This document shows positions 8,345-16,367 of a DNA stretch of 19,712 bases, one piece after another. The notes under the pieces are model-generated. The model had not been told where the DNA came from and ran no database searches. It saw nothing but the letters and a program-made list of their open reading frames with translations. The stretch comes from an uncultured Bacteroides sp. (GTDB lineage Bacteria > Bacteroidota > Bacteroidia > Bacteroidales > Bacteroidaceae). The stretch spans positions 1-19,712 of the forward strand of contig USLU01000090.1 of the NCBI GenBank assembly GCA_900555635.1. Direction: 5' to 3'. Position 1 is the first letter of the stretch, and the number at the start of each line of letters is the position of its first letter. The position numbers and the translations under genes were made by a program.

Positions 8345-9369
8345 TGAGAATATTAACTGTTATCGGAGTGCTCTTCTTTGGGGGCGCCCTTTTTACTTCT
8401 TGCGCTACTTCAGGGCAAGTGAGTACTTTTGTCGTATTGCCCGACACACAGACTTATTTGGAACAATGCCCGGAGGTCTTCGACTCGCAAGTAGACTGGT
8501 TGGTTGCCAATCGCAAGAAAATAGATGCCGTATTTCAGGTAGGAGACTTGACACAAGATAATGCTCCGGTGGAGTGGGCGTTTATGCAGAAAGCATTTAA
8601 CCGGATCGAACAGGCGGGAATACCTTACTCCATAGTATGGGGCAACCATGATATAGGCAGTAAGCCCGGCAAGTTTTCGGACGTGCATAACACTGCTATG
8701 GCTAATAAATATTTTCCGCTTTCTACCTATAAACAGAAGAAGTATTGGGGAGGCAGTGCTGACGGAAAGACACTGGATAACCATTACATAAGTTTCAGGT
8801 CGGGTGGTGCCGATTGGTTGGTATTGAACTTGGAATTCGGACCTTCGGATGAGGCTTTGCAATGGGCTGACTCCATTGTCGGGATTCATCCAGACAAACT
8901 GGTTATACTCAATACACATGCTTATCTGTATTGTGACAGTACCCTTCATGATGGGGAAGACTGGTGGCGCCCCCAAGGATATGGCATTGGTAAAGAACAG
9001 GGGCGCACGGTGAACGATGGAGCTGGAATTTGGGAGAAGCTACTTTGCAAACATCGCAATGTGATAGCCGTATTCTGTGGGCATGTATTAAAGACTGGGG
9101 TAGGTACACTAGTCTCTACAGGGAATAAAGGGAATAAGGTGTATCAAATGCTGGCAAACTATCAACGTGGTGTTGAAGGTAGTAAGTTGGGAGGCGAAGG
9201 ATATTTACGTATTGTCAGTTTTAATCGTAAAACGAAAGAAATTGAGGTGAAGACCTATTCAACTTGGAATAGGGCCTATCATCCTTCCGGGCAGCATAAT
9301 TTTAAGTTCTCGGATGTAGAGTTCGAAGGATACACTTTACGCACTCCCAGATTTCTCAGGTATGCATAA
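8341..9369 (+). CDS. Calcineurin-like metallophosphoesterase lipoprotein
   Basis: This 342-aa protein begins with a lipoprotein signal (lipobox LFTSC, acylated C21), so it is membrane-anchored outside the cytoplasm. Metal-binding motifs of the calcineurin-like phosphoesterase fold appear in order: D35 in LPDTQ, G-D69 in FQVGDLT, G-N102-H103-D104 in VWGNHD, H in LNTHAY, and GH in VFCGHVL. Such proteins hydrolyse phosphomono- or diesters, and those with the PDTQ motif are common in Bacteroidetes PULs and exported protein sets. The natural substrate is unknown; removal of a phosphate decoration from the glycan is one possibility. The start is ATG 8341 or the adjacent ATG 8344. It is the last gene of the + strand cluster and is followed by a hairpin shared with ispG. 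Confidence 0.85.
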   Translation: MMRILTVIGVLFFGGALFTSCATSGQVSTFVVLPDTQTYLEQCPEVFDSQVDWLVANRKKIDAVFQVGDLTQDNAPVEWAFMQKAFNRIEQAGIPYSIVWGNHDIGSKPGKFSDVHNTAMANKYFPLSTYKQKKYWGGSADGKTLDNHYISFRSGGADWLVLNLEFGPSDEALQWADSIVGIHPDKLVILNTHAYLYCDSTLHDGEDWWRPQGYGIGKEQGRTVNDGAGIWEKLLCKHRNVIAVFCGHVLKTGVGTLVSTGNKGNKVYQMLANYQRGVEGSKLGGEGYLRIVSFNRKTKEIEVKTYSTWNRAYHPSGQHNFKFSDVEFEGYTLRTPRFLRYA

Positions 9370-9376
9370 ATAATGT

Positions 9377-9432
9377 TTTTAGGCGCAGACTGCACGGCTT
9401 TTTTTCTTGTTGCGTGTAATCGGCGCCTAAAA
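9377..9432. terminator. Shared hairpin between convergent genes
   Basis: TTTTAGGCGC (9377-9386) is the exact reverse complement of GCGCCTAAAA (9423-9432). Inside the 36-base loop a second stem can form, TGCACG with CGTGTA (one G:T pair). It lies between the convergent metallophosphoesterase and ispG stop codons. The outer arms give T-runs on both strands, so a bidirectional terminator is the natural reading. Confidence 0.7.
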
Positions 9433-9454
9433 TTGATTTAACCTGAGAGAAATA

Positions 9455-11302
9455 TTAATCCGTATAATCTCCGTTTTTCTTTATCAACTCAATCAGCTTT
9501 TCTACAGCTTCCTCTTCGGGGATGTTCTTTTCGATACATTCTTTTTTCTTGTAAAGACTGATCTTGCCGCGTCCGGCGCCTACATAGCCGTAGTCGGCAT
9601 CTGCCATTTCGCCGGGACCATTGACAATGCAGCCCATGATACCGATCTTCAATCCTTTCAGGTGGCTGGTAGCCGCCTTGACACGGGCTATGGTTTTTTC
9701 CAAGTCGAATAAAGTCCGCCCACAGCCGGGGCAAGAGATGTATTCCGTTTTGCTGGTGCGAACCCGTCCGGCTTGTAGTATGCCAAAGGCGGTAGTATCT
9801 ACTACTATCGGGTCTATCGGACCTTGGTTGAACAAGAGAATGCCATCGCACAAACCATCAAAGATGAGTGCTCCCATATCGGCGGCAGACTTAATTTGCA
9901 GATTCTCTGCTTCGTCTTCTGCGTAGTGCTGGAAGAAAATAACCGGATTCTTCAATCCTTCTTGCATCATTTGGTGAACAAGTCCACGCTGTTCTCCCAA
10001 ACGGTTGGGATGGTTGCTTTGTGAAATCAGCACGACTTCGGGGTGGTACTTCAGGCAAGCGATAGCTTCATCGTTCAACCCCATATAGGTGATAAACAGG
10101 AACTTTAGCGAGGCGTTGCAACCACTGAGGAAAGGTATCTGATCGCCTTTGAATGCAGGCCAGGCATTGTCTTGTCCCGTCCAGGTATCTGCATCGATGA
10201 TGCACGCCATGCCTTCGGGGCATTGCTCGGGTATGGAACGTCCTGTATAAACATAGTCCGGCATGAATTGCGGATTGAATTTCATGTTTCCTTCCAGCCG
10301 TGCGGCAATCACTACGGGCAGATTATCCCCGCCAATGTTATGTACCGCTGTTGTTTCGCGGCGCGTAGGGGAGAGGTAGTTGAATGTAGGTACGTCCGGT
10401 CCGGGAATATAAGGATGATCGTGTCGCTGTACGATATAATCTACCAGCTTGCGGGCTACAGGTATTTCGGCTTCGGGAGCTTCACTCAAAGACACGCGAA
10501 TGGTGTCACCCAGTCCGTCGGCCAGCAGGGCGCCGATGCCCAATGCCGATTTGATGCGTCCGTCTTCTCCGTCACCGGCTTCCGTTACGCCGAGGTGTAG
10601 CGGGAAGTTCATTCCTTCTTGCTCCATAACAGCCGCCAGTAGTCGCACTGTCTTTACCATTACCACTGTGTTGGAAGCTTTTATGGAGATTACCACATCC
10701 CTGAAATTCTCTTCCACGCAGATGCGAAGGAACTCCATGCACGATTCTACCATACCCTCCGGTGTATCACCGTAGCGGGACATAATGCGGTCGGAAAGCG
10801 AACCATGGTTCACTCCTATACGGATGGCGGTATGATTCTCTTTACAGATATTGAGGAAAGGGATGAAGCGGTTGCGTATCTTCTGCAACTCACCGGCATA
10901 CTCTTCGTCGGTATATTCCAGATGCTTGAAGGTGCGTGCTGCATCCACATAGTTACCCGGATTGATTCGTACTTTCTCTACATATTGCGCAGCCACATCC
11001 GCTACTTTCGGGTTGAAATGGATATCTGCAACAAGCGGAACCATATATCCGTCTTGTCGTAAAGCAGCATTGATGTTCATCAAGTTTTCGGCTTCCTTGA
11101 TGCCTTGTGCAGTGAGGCGTACATATTCACCACCGGCATCTACAATACGTTTGGCTTGTGCCACACTGGCATCCGTGTCCTGAGTAGACGTATTCGTCAT
11201 ACTCTGTATACGGATAGGATTGGAGCCGCCCATAGGGGTGGCTCCAATATTTACTTCTGATGTTTCCCGTCGGGAATAGTTGAATAAATCCACGATAATC
11301 AC
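9455..11302 (-). CDS. ispG: 4-hydroxy-3-methylbut-2-en-1-yl diphosphate synthase (large three-domain form)
   Basis: IspG (GcpE) carries out the penultimate step of the MEP isoprenoid pathway, reductively opening methylerythritol cyclodiphosphate to HMBPP with a [4Fe-4S] cluster in the cytoplasm. The N-terminal TIM barrel begins NYSRRETSEVNIG...GGSNPIRIQSMTNTST. The cluster ligands are C524 and C527 in CPGCG and C558 in GCIVNGPGE, with the conserved E565. At 615 aa it is the long form with a central inserted domain, normal for Bacteroidetes, plants and Chlamydia; the E. coli type is ~370 aa. The longest frame starts at GTG 11302 and overlaps the purE stop. A second GTG at 11293 gives MDLFNYSRRE, which resembles the usual Bacteroides N-terminus, so the true start may be three codons in. 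It is the last gene of the - strand run. Confidence 0.96.
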   Translation of the reverse strand: MIIVDLFNYSRRETSEVNIGATPMGGSNPIRIQSMTNTSTQDTDASVAQAKRIVDAGGEYVRLTAQGIKEAENLMNINAALRQDGYMVPLVADIHFNPKVADVAAQYVEKVRINPGNYVDAARTFKHLEYTDEEYAGELQKIRNRFIPFLNICKENHTAIRIGVNHGSLSDRIMSRYGDTPEGMVESCMEFLRICVEENFRDVVISIKASNTVVMVKTVRLLAAVMEQEGMNFPLHLGVTEAGDGEDGRIKSALGIGALLADGLGDTIRVSLSEAPEAEIPVARKLVDYIVQRHDHPYIPGPDVPTFNYLSPTRRETTAVHNIGGDNLPVVIAARLEGNMKFNPQFMPDYVYTGRSIPEQCPEGMACIIDADTWTGQDNAWPAFKGDQIPFLSGCNASLKFLFITYMGLNDEAIACLKYHPEVVLISQSNHPNRLGEQRGLVHQMMQEGLKNPVIFFQHYAEDEAENLQIKSAADMGALIFDGLCDGILLFNQGPIDPIVVDTTAFGILQAGRVRTSKTEYISCPGCGRTLFDLEKTIARVKAATSHLKGLKIGIMGCIVNGPGEMADADYGYVGAGRGKISLYKKKECIEKNIPEEEAVEKLIELIKKNGDYTD

Positions 11303-11814
11303 TAATTCGTTTTATACTCGTATTTCACATCTTTCAGTTCTTCATTTGCCTTTACGATCTTCTTCTTCAGACCTTCTTTGTAGGCGGCAAATGTTTCTGC
11401 TAGAGATTCGTCACTCAAAGCCAGCATTTGTACGGCAAGAATAGCGGCATTCATGGCACCATTAATGGCAACGGTGGCTACGGGTATTCCCGGAGGCATC
11501 TGAATGATAGAATAAAGTGCATCAACACCATCGAGTACAGAGCCTTTAACGGGTACACCGATAACAGGAAGAGTAGTGTTGGCAGCGATAACACCCGGTA
11601 ATGCGGCAGCCATACCGGCAGCGGCAATAATCACTTTAATGCCGCGTTGGCGGGCATTCTTTGCAAAATCTTCTACAGCTTCCGGGGTACGGTGTGCCGA
11701 GAGGGCGTTCATTTCGAACGGTACATGTAAATCATTGAGTAGCTGTGCAGCCTTCTCCATTACAGGAAGGTCGGAGGTGCTACCCATGATGATACTAACA
11801 GTTGGAGATAACAT
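11302..11814 (-). CDS. purE: N5-carboxyaminoimidazole ribonucleotide mutase
   Basis: PurE class I converts N5-CAIR to CAIR in de novo purine synthesis. At 170 aa it has the normal length. Signature motifs are visible: MGSTSD at residues 10-15 (phosphate and nucleotide binding), SAHRTP with catalytic H41, the GMAAALPGVIA loop, GVPVKG, and NGAMNAA near the C-terminus. The stop codon overlaps the longest ispG start by one base, so the two genes are probably coupled. No PurK partner, which supplies N5-CAIR, is present in the window. An inverted repeat separates purE from gcvH upstream. Confidence 0.96.
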   Translation of the reverse strand: MLSPTVSIIMGSTSDLPVMEKAAQLLNDLHVPFEMNALSAHRTPEAVEDFAKNARQRGIKVIIAAAGMAAALPGVIAANTTLPVIGVPVKGSVLDGVDALYSIIQMPPGIPVATVAINGAMNAAILAVQMLALSDESLAETFAAYKEGLKKKIVKANEELKDVKYEYKTN

Positions 11815-11818
11815 AATT

Positions 11819-11900
11819 AGTTATGAGTTATAAGTTATTAGTTATTTGTTAAGGGAAGGTGAGTTATTGGTCACAAGCAAATAACTTATAACTCATAACT
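11819..11900. repeat. Perfect 21-bp inverted repeat between gcvH and purE
   Basis: The arm at 11819-11839 (AGTTATGAGTTATAAGTTAT plus T) is the exact reverse complement of 11880-11900, with a 40-base loop. The right arm is followed by a further CATAACT unit. The arms are AT-rich runs of GAGTTATAAG-like units, a kind of low-complexity intergenic repeat I associate with Bacteroides. A transcript across it would fold into a long A/U hairpin between two same-strand genes. It may attenuate or process the mRNA, or it may simply be an inert repeat. Confidence 0.85.
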
Positions 11901-11911
11901 CATAACTCCTC

Positions 11912-12292
11912 TTATCCGTTAATCAATGCCTTGTATGCTTCCGCATCCATCAGGCTATCAAAATCTGCATCAGCAGCAGGTTTCAACTTAATAAGCCAGC
12001 CTTCGCCATAGGGATCTTTGTTTACCAGTTCCGGTTGGTCGGCAAGAGCTTCGTTTTGTCCCAGAATTTCTCCTGCTACGGGCAAGAAAAGATCTGAGAT
12101 GGTTTTTACTACTTCAATTGTACCAAACACTTCGTCGGCAGCTAATGTTTCGCCTTCGGTTTGAATATCGACAAATACGATATCGCCCAGCTGTTCTTGT
12201 GCGTAATCGGTAATACCTACGTAAGCTACATCACCTTCCAGGCGAATCCATTCATGTTCTTTCGTGTACTTTACATCATTTGGAAAATTCAT
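11912..12292 (-). CDS. gcvH: Glycine cleavage system H protein
   Basis: This 126-aa lipoyl carrier protein shuttles the aminomethyl group of glycine between the P, T and L proteins of the glycine cleavage system. It begins MNFPNDVKYTKEHEWIRLEG, a standard GcvH opening. The lipoylated lysine is K63 in EVVKTISDLFLPVAGEI. The C-terminal part (LVNKDPYGEGWLIKLK) is also typical. The length is normal. The gcvP, gcvT and lpd genes are not nearby, which is common in Bacteroides. It lies between the PAP2-like gene and purE on the same strand. Confidence 0.97.
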   Translation of the reverse strand: MNFPNDVKYTKEHEWIRLEGDVAYVGITDYAQEQLGDIVFVDIQTEGETLAADEVFGTIEVVKTISDLFLPVAGEILGQNEALADQPELVNKDPYGEGWLIKLKPAADADFDSLMDAEAYKALING

Positions 12293-12341
12293 AATCGTTA
12301 GTTTTAAGAGGTTAATACTATTTCTTATTTAATTGAGAATT

Positions 12342-12349
12342 CAAAATTA
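12342..12349 (-). promoter_or_regulatory. Candidate -7 box upstream of gcvH
   Basis: Read on the - strand this is TAATTTTG, matching the Bacteroides -7 consensus TAnnTTTG, about 50 bases before the gcvH start. The best -33-like tetramer (TTTC, 12374-12377) is about 24 bases away, slightly too far. It may allow gcvH-purE-ispG to be transcribed separately from rpoN and the PAP2-like gene. Confidence 0.35.
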
Positions 12350-12370
12350 GTGGGCTGCTCAGTACTTGAT

Positions 12371-13039
12371 TCAGAAAAGGAAGATGCGGAACAGCATGTT
12401 ACTTAATGGGTGGAGTACCAGCAATGAACAGATAAGTCCTACGGTAAATCCGCCCATCACTTCACCCAATGTATGGTGTTGCAAGATGATACGGGCAGTA
12501 CCCAATACGCCTGCCACCAGTATAAAAAGGCATAACCATCCTACGGGGTTATAGCCATACAATGCGCTGAAAGCTACCAGTCCTCCTACTACTGCTCCGG
12601 CTCCCGCCATGTGTTCACTGAGTTTCCATTTTAGGTTGACAATGACACATATAACCATCATTACCAGTGCAGCCAGAATAATACCAGTCATGTACCAGGG
12701 AATATTCAGGCGGTGCATCATCAGCAGGCAAAATACGTATGAAGTAATTGTGAGGATGAAAGGAACATATCTCCGCTTTCTTTCAACCAGGTCTTTCGGA
12801 CTGAATCCATTGATCTTGCGGAAGATGAAAATGGTCAGCGTGGGCATCAGGATAGTGAAGCAATAAACCACTCCCAGCACAATCAGCTTGTACTGCAGGG
12901 GCATGATGCGCAAGTAGGAGAATATAAACAGGATGACAAAGGCTAGGAAAGGTATGGAAAACGGCGTGAATATTGCCGAGATCACTTGTGCTGTCCTGAT
13001 TAATGTCTTATCTGCTATGATATGTTGCTCTTCAACCAT
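12371..13039 (-). CDS. PAP2-like integral membrane phosphatase
   Basis: This 222-aa polytopic membrane protein has about six hydrophobic helices. It resembles the PAP2 superfamily, which dephosphorylates lipid phosphates or undecaprenyl diphosphate at the membrane. The third PAP2 motif is recognisable as R183-x5-H189-x3-E193 (ARIILQHHTLGEVMGG), with glutamate where aspartate is usual. The second motif is reduced to S141-E-H143 in KLSEHMAGAG. The first motif (K-x6-RP) is only loosely suggested by VERKRRYVP. The fold assignment is fairly secure. Catalytic activity and substrate are not, given the altered motifs. It starts 46 bases after the rpoN stop and is probably co-transcribed with it. Confidence 0.75.
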   Translation of the reverse strand: MVEEQHIIADKTLIRTAQVISAIFTPFSIPFLAFVILFIFSYLRIMPLQYKLIVLGVVYCFTILMPTLTIFIFRKINGFSPKDLVERKRRYVPFILTITSYVFCLLMMHRLNIPWYMTGIILAALVMMVICVIVNLKWKLSEHMAGAGAVVGGLVAFSALYGYNPVGWLCLFILVAGVLGTARIILQHHTLGEVMGGFTVGLICSLLVLHPLSNMLFRIFLF

Positions 13040-13085
13040 TACTATTTATCATCTAATAATTTTACCATCTTATCATCTCTCTTTA

Positions 13086-14576
13086 TCACTTTCTCAGTCT
13101 TGCTACCGGAATATTCATCTGCTGACGATATTTGGCTACAGTGCGGCGGGCTATCGGGTATCCTTTTTCTTTCAGTAGCTCGGTAAGCTCATCATCGGTC
13201 AAGGGTTTCTTTTTATCCTCGTTATCGATACACTCTTTCAATATCTTGCGGATTTCGCGTACGGACATTTCTTCGCCGTCTTCGGTCGTATAGCCGTCGT
13301 TGAAGAAGTACTTCAATGAGAAAATACCATAATTAGTCTGTACATATTTGCTGTTGCTGACGCGGGAGATAGTGGAGATATCCAGTCCGGTACGTTCGGC
13401 TACATCTTTCAGAATCATGGGACGCAACAGCGATTCGTCTCCTTCGAGGAAAAACGGACGTTGCAGGTCGATGATGGCTTGCATGGTGGTCATCAATGTA
13501 TTCTGACGTTGCTTTACGGCATCGATAAATCCTTGGGCTGCATCCATTTTTTGTTTGAGGAACATCATTGCCTCTTTGGATTCTTTTGATTGGTTCGCCT
13601 TGTTCTTGGTGTGCTCTTCTACCATCTCGTTGAAATCACGGCTCATGCGCAACTCGGGTACGTTACGGTTATTCAACGAAAGGTTGATGGTACCGTCGTC
13701 GTAGGTATCTACTATGAAATCGGGGATGATTTGCTGCATGTTTTTGCCAATAGCTTCTCCTAATGAGGCACCGGGGCGAGGGTTTAGCTTGATAATCTCC
13801 TTGATGGCTTGCTCAAAAGCATCTTCTTCCAATCCGAGCTTTTGCTGTATCTTATCCCAATGCTTGCGGGTAAACTCCTCGTAGCATTCGGCAATGATAG
13901 CTTCTTCTATATATAATAGAGGATTGGGAGTGAAATTCTGCTGCTCTATCTTGCGGCGTATTTGTATGAGAAGACACTCTTGCAGGTCGCGTGCGCCTAG
14001 TCCGGCAGGATCAAAGTCTTGAATAATCTTCAGCGCGTCCTCCAGTTCTTGAGGGGTAGCTTCGATGCCGGCGTAAATGGCTAGTTCGTCGCTGATGCTA
14101 TCCAGGGATTTGCGCAACAAACCGTCATCATCCAGTGAGCCGATAAGATATTCGGCCAGTTCACGTTGGTGCTCGGTCAGGTCGCGTTCGCCTAATTGCT
14201 CTTTCAGGGTTTCGTAGAAAGAAGTAACGTCGGAGAAAGGTATTTCTTCGGCTTGTTCACCTTTGCTGCGGTTGTTCTCTTGCAATTTATAGTCGGGAAT
14301 ATCGTCTTCGGTCAGATAGTCGCTCAAAGAGTCGTAATCGGTGTTCCCACCATCTTCCGAGCCGGCATCAGTGTCGGAGGTTTCGGAATACTCTTCGCTG
14401 GGAGAATCTTCTCTGCCTTCTTCGAGTGCAGGATTTTCTAAAAGTTCGGCACGGACGCGGTCTTCCAGCTCCACTGCGGGAAGTTCCAGTAGCTTTACTA
14501 CCAGAATCTGCTGTGGCGATAGCGTTTGAATTTGTTGCTGCGCCTGCGTCTGTACCTGTCGGGAACCTTGTGCCAT
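13086..14576 (-). CDS. rpoN: RNA polymerase sigma-54 factor
   Basis: RpoN directs RNA polymerase to -24/-12 promoters and requires AAA+ activator proteins for open-complex formation. The 496-aa protein has the expected order: a glutamine-rich region I at the N-terminus (QAQQQIQTLSPQQILVVKLL), an acidic region II (~45-100), the core-binding domain, the helix-turn-helix part (KDVAERTGLDISTISRVSNS), and the C-terminal RpoN box ARRTVAKYR at ~476-484. The length is normal. It is the first gene of the - strand run and has its own promoter at 14622-14652. No sigma-54 activator gene is in the window, so its targets cannot be told from here. Confidence 0.97.
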   Translation of the reverse strand: MAQGSRQVQTQAQQQIQTLSPQQILVVKLLELPAVELEDRVRAELLENPALEEGREDSPSEEYSETSDTDAGSEDGGNTDYDSLSDYLTEDDIPDYKLQENNRSKGEQAEEIPFSDVTSFYETLKEQLGERDLTEHQRELAEYLIGSLDDDGLLRKSLDSISDELAIYAGIEATPQELEDALKIIQDFDPAGLGARDLQECLLIQIRRKIEQQNFTPNPLLYIEEAIIAECYEEFTRKHWDKIQQKLGLEEDAFEQAIKEIIKLNPRPGASLGEAIGKNMQQIIPDFIVDTYDDGTINLSLNNRNVPELRMSRDFNEMVEEHTKNKANQSKESKEAMMFLKQKMDAAQGFIDAVKQRQNTLMTTMQAIIDLQRPFFLEGDESLLRPMILKDVAERTGLDISTISRVSNSKYVQTNYGIFSLKYFFNDGYTTEDGEEMSVREIRKILKECIDNEDKKKPLTDDELTELLKEKGYPIARRTVAKYRQQMNIPVARLRK

Positions 14577-14621
14577 ACTTTCAAATTAAGAATTACAACA
14601 ATACTTTTCGAATTCTTTTTG

Positions 14622-14652
14622 CAAAAATAGTGAATAGTTCGGGAAAGCGAAA
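14622..14652 (-). promoter_or_regulatory. Promoter of rpoN, Bacteroides type
   Basis: On the - strand, TATTTTTG (14622-14629) fits the -7 consensus TAnnTTTG. TTTC (14649-14652) sits 19 bases upstream, close to the TTTG -33 element with correct spacing. Transcription would begin near 14615, leaving a leader of about 40 bases before the ATG at 14576. Confidence 0.6.
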
Positions 14653-14757
14653 TCTTCTTCTGTTATATTTAACAAGAAAGGGGATTGTTTTTTGAAAACG
14701 CTTCCTGCTTGCTGCAAGGAGCCAGGGGGAAACCTTATCCATTTCCAGTAGCGTTTT

Positions 14758-14818
14758 AAGTCGAGCAGCTTTATCTCGTTTGTCAGACGCCAGTGTTCCG
14801 CTTGTCAGACAACTGGGT
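14758..14818 (+). repeat. Second, degenerate locus of the 22-bp repeat family
   Basis: TTGTCAGAC occurs at 14780-14788 and again at 14802-14810, a 22-base offset. The unit from 14780 (TTGTCAGACGCCAGTGTTCC...) aligns with the units at 5616-5713 (GTCAGGCACTAGTGT), the differences being mostly transitions. A weaker preceding unit begins AAGTC at 14758. CCAG-like cores recur at about 22-23 bases back to roughly 14722. It lies in the 341-base divergent rpoN/pepP intergenic region, which contains no gene. A further array of this repeat elsewhere would settle the family. Confidence 0.55.
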
Positions 14819-14880
14819 AAGAATAGGCTCATTTTCACTATATACATGCCGTTTCTGCATTTCATTTCATTTTTATTTCC

Positions 14881-14888
14881 TATCTTTG
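14881..14888 (+). promoter_or_regulatory. -7 box of the pepP promoter
   Basis: TATCTTTG matches the Bacteroides -7 consensus TAnnTTTG exactly, with the pepP ATG 30 bases downstream. No convincing -33 tetramer is seen at 19-21 bases. Transcription would start near 14895, which rules out in-frame ATGs further upstream (from 14780) as translation starts. Confidence 0.6.
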
Positions 14889-14917
14889 TTGACAATCAAT
14901 TTAAAAAACAAAGCGTC

Positions 14918-16291
14918 ATGTTTGCTAAAGAAACGTATGTACAGCGCAGAGCCCAGCTGAAGAAAAACATGGGTTCAGGAGTGTTGTTATTCCTGGGTAA
15001 CGACGAACAAGGATTGCATTACGAAGACAATACTTTCCGTTATCGCCAGGATTCCACTTTCCTTTATTATTTCGGGTTGTCGTTTGCCGGACTTTCGGCC
15101 ATTATTGACATAGACGAAGATAAAGAGATCATTTTTGGTGATGAGTTGACTATCGACCACATTGTGTGGATGGGTACGCAGCCTACTCTGAAAGAGAAAA
15201 GTGAACGAGTGGGTATAAACGAAACCCGTCCTTATGGAGAAGTAGAGGAGTATCTGCATAAAGCCATACAAAACGGGCGCACCGTACATTATCTTCCTCC
15301 TTATCGTGCCGAGCACAAACTGAAGTTGATGGATTGGCTGGGTATTCCGCCTGCGCGTCAGGAAGGCTCTATTCCGTTTATCCGTGCGATAGTAGCGCAA
15401 CGTAGTTATAAATCGGCAGAAGAAATCGTTGAGATAGAAAAGGCTTGCGATGTAACAGCTGATATGCACACCACTGCCATGAAAGTGATTCGTCCGGGAA
15501 TGTACGAATATGAAGTGGTTGCCGAGATGAACCGCATAGCCGAGATGAATAATTGCCAGCTTTCGTTTGCTACGATTGCCACTGTCAATGGTCAGACATT
15601 GCACAACCATTATCACGGCAACAAGGTGAAACCGGGTGATTTGTTCCTGATTGATGCCGGAGCCGAGATAGAGTTGGGATATGCGGGTGATATGTCGTCT
15701 ACCGTTCCTGCTGATAAGACATTTACTCCGAAGCAACGTGCCGTTTACGAAATACAGAATGCGATGCACTTGGCTGCCGTCAATGCACTTCGTCCGGGCA
15801 TTCCTTACATGGAGGTGTACGAACTGACTGCCCGCACGTTGGTCGATGGCATGAAAGGTCTTGGTCTAATGAAAGGCAATACCGAAGATGCAGTGCGCGA
15901 AGGTGCGCATGCGTTGTTCTATCCACATGGTTTGGGTCACATGATGGGGCTCGATGTACACGATATGGAAAATCTGGGTGAAGTATGGGTAGGTTATGAT
16001 GGTCAACCCAAGAGCACGCAGTTCGGTCGCAAGAGCCAACGACTTGCCCGACCGCTGGAACCGGGCTTTGTACTGACTGTAGAGCCGGGTGTGTATTTCA
16101 TTCCCGAACTGATGGATAAGTGGCAAGGTGAGAAGAAGTTCATGGATTTCGTCAACTATGATAAATTGCAGGAATACCGTAACTTCGGTGGTATCCGTAA
16201 TGAAGAAGATTATCTGATTACTGCCGACGGTGCCCGTCGCTTGGGTAAGAAGATTCCGTTGACGCCGGAAGAGGTGGAGGCGTTGCGCTAG
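14918..16291 (+). CDS. pepP: Xaa-Pro aminopeptidase, family M24B
   Basis: This 457-aa cytoplasmic metallopeptidase removes an N-terminal residue preceding proline. The N-terminal aminopeptidase-P domain (~1-150) starts MFAKETYVQRRAQLKKNMGS. The C-terminal pita-bread domain carries all five dimetal ligands: D246 (LIDAGAE), D258 (YAGDMSS), H341 (GLGHMMG), E389 (TVEPGVY) and E429 (IRNEEDY). The frame stays open upstream to an ATG at 14780, but I chose 14918 because the family N-terminus starts here and the promoter -7 box lies between the two. The last 15 codons are partly duplicated at 18745-18791, on the far side of the lipoprotein island. A strong hairpin follows the stop codon. Confidence 0.95.
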   Translation: MFAKETYVQRRAQLKKNMGSGVLLFLGNDEQGLHYEDNTFRYRQDSTFLYYFGLSFAGLSAIIDIDEDKEIIFGDELTIDHIVWMGTQPTLKEKSERVGINETRPYGEVEEYLHKAIQNGRTVHYLPPYRAEHKLKLMDWLGIPPARQEGSIPFIRAIVAQRSYKSAEEIVEIEKACDVTADMHTTAMKVIRPGMYEYEVVAEMNRIAEMNNCQLSFATIATVNGQTLHNHYHGNKVKPGDLFLIDAGAEIELGYAGDMSSTVPADKTFTPKQRAVYEIQNAMHLAAVNALRPGIPYMEVYELTARTLVDGMKGLGLMKGNTEDAVREGAHALFYPHGLGHMMGLDVHDMENLGEVWVGYDGQPKSTQFGRKSQRLARPLEPGFVLTVEPGVYFIPELMDKWQGEKKFMDFVNYDKLQEYRNFGGIRNEEDYLITADGARRLGKKIPLTPEEVEALR

Positions 16292-16309
16292 ATTAAGTAT
16301 AATTATGCA

Positions 16310-16350
16310 AAGAAGAACATAACAGGCAGAAATTCTGTTATGTTCTTCTT
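16310..16350. terminator. Strong hairpin terminator after pepP
   Basis: AAGAAGAACATAACAG (16310-16325) pairs perfectly over 16 bases with CTGTTATGTTCTTCTT (16335-16350), with a 9-base loop. It lies between the convergent pepP and 140-aa lipoprotein stop codons and can serve both strands. Confidence 0.85.
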
Positions 16351-16367
16351 CTTGTAAAATAATATCA

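Noticed and set aside
14780..14917. 46-codon N-terminal extension of pepP from ATG 14780
   Set aside because: The promoter -7 box lies at 14881-14888, inside the extension. The extension also runs through the repeat region, and the family N-terminus fits ATG 14918.
14987..15769. 260-codon frame on the - strand inside pepP
   Set aside because: It is antisense to a complete M24B peptidase with all metal ligands; the open frame is a by-product of codon bias.
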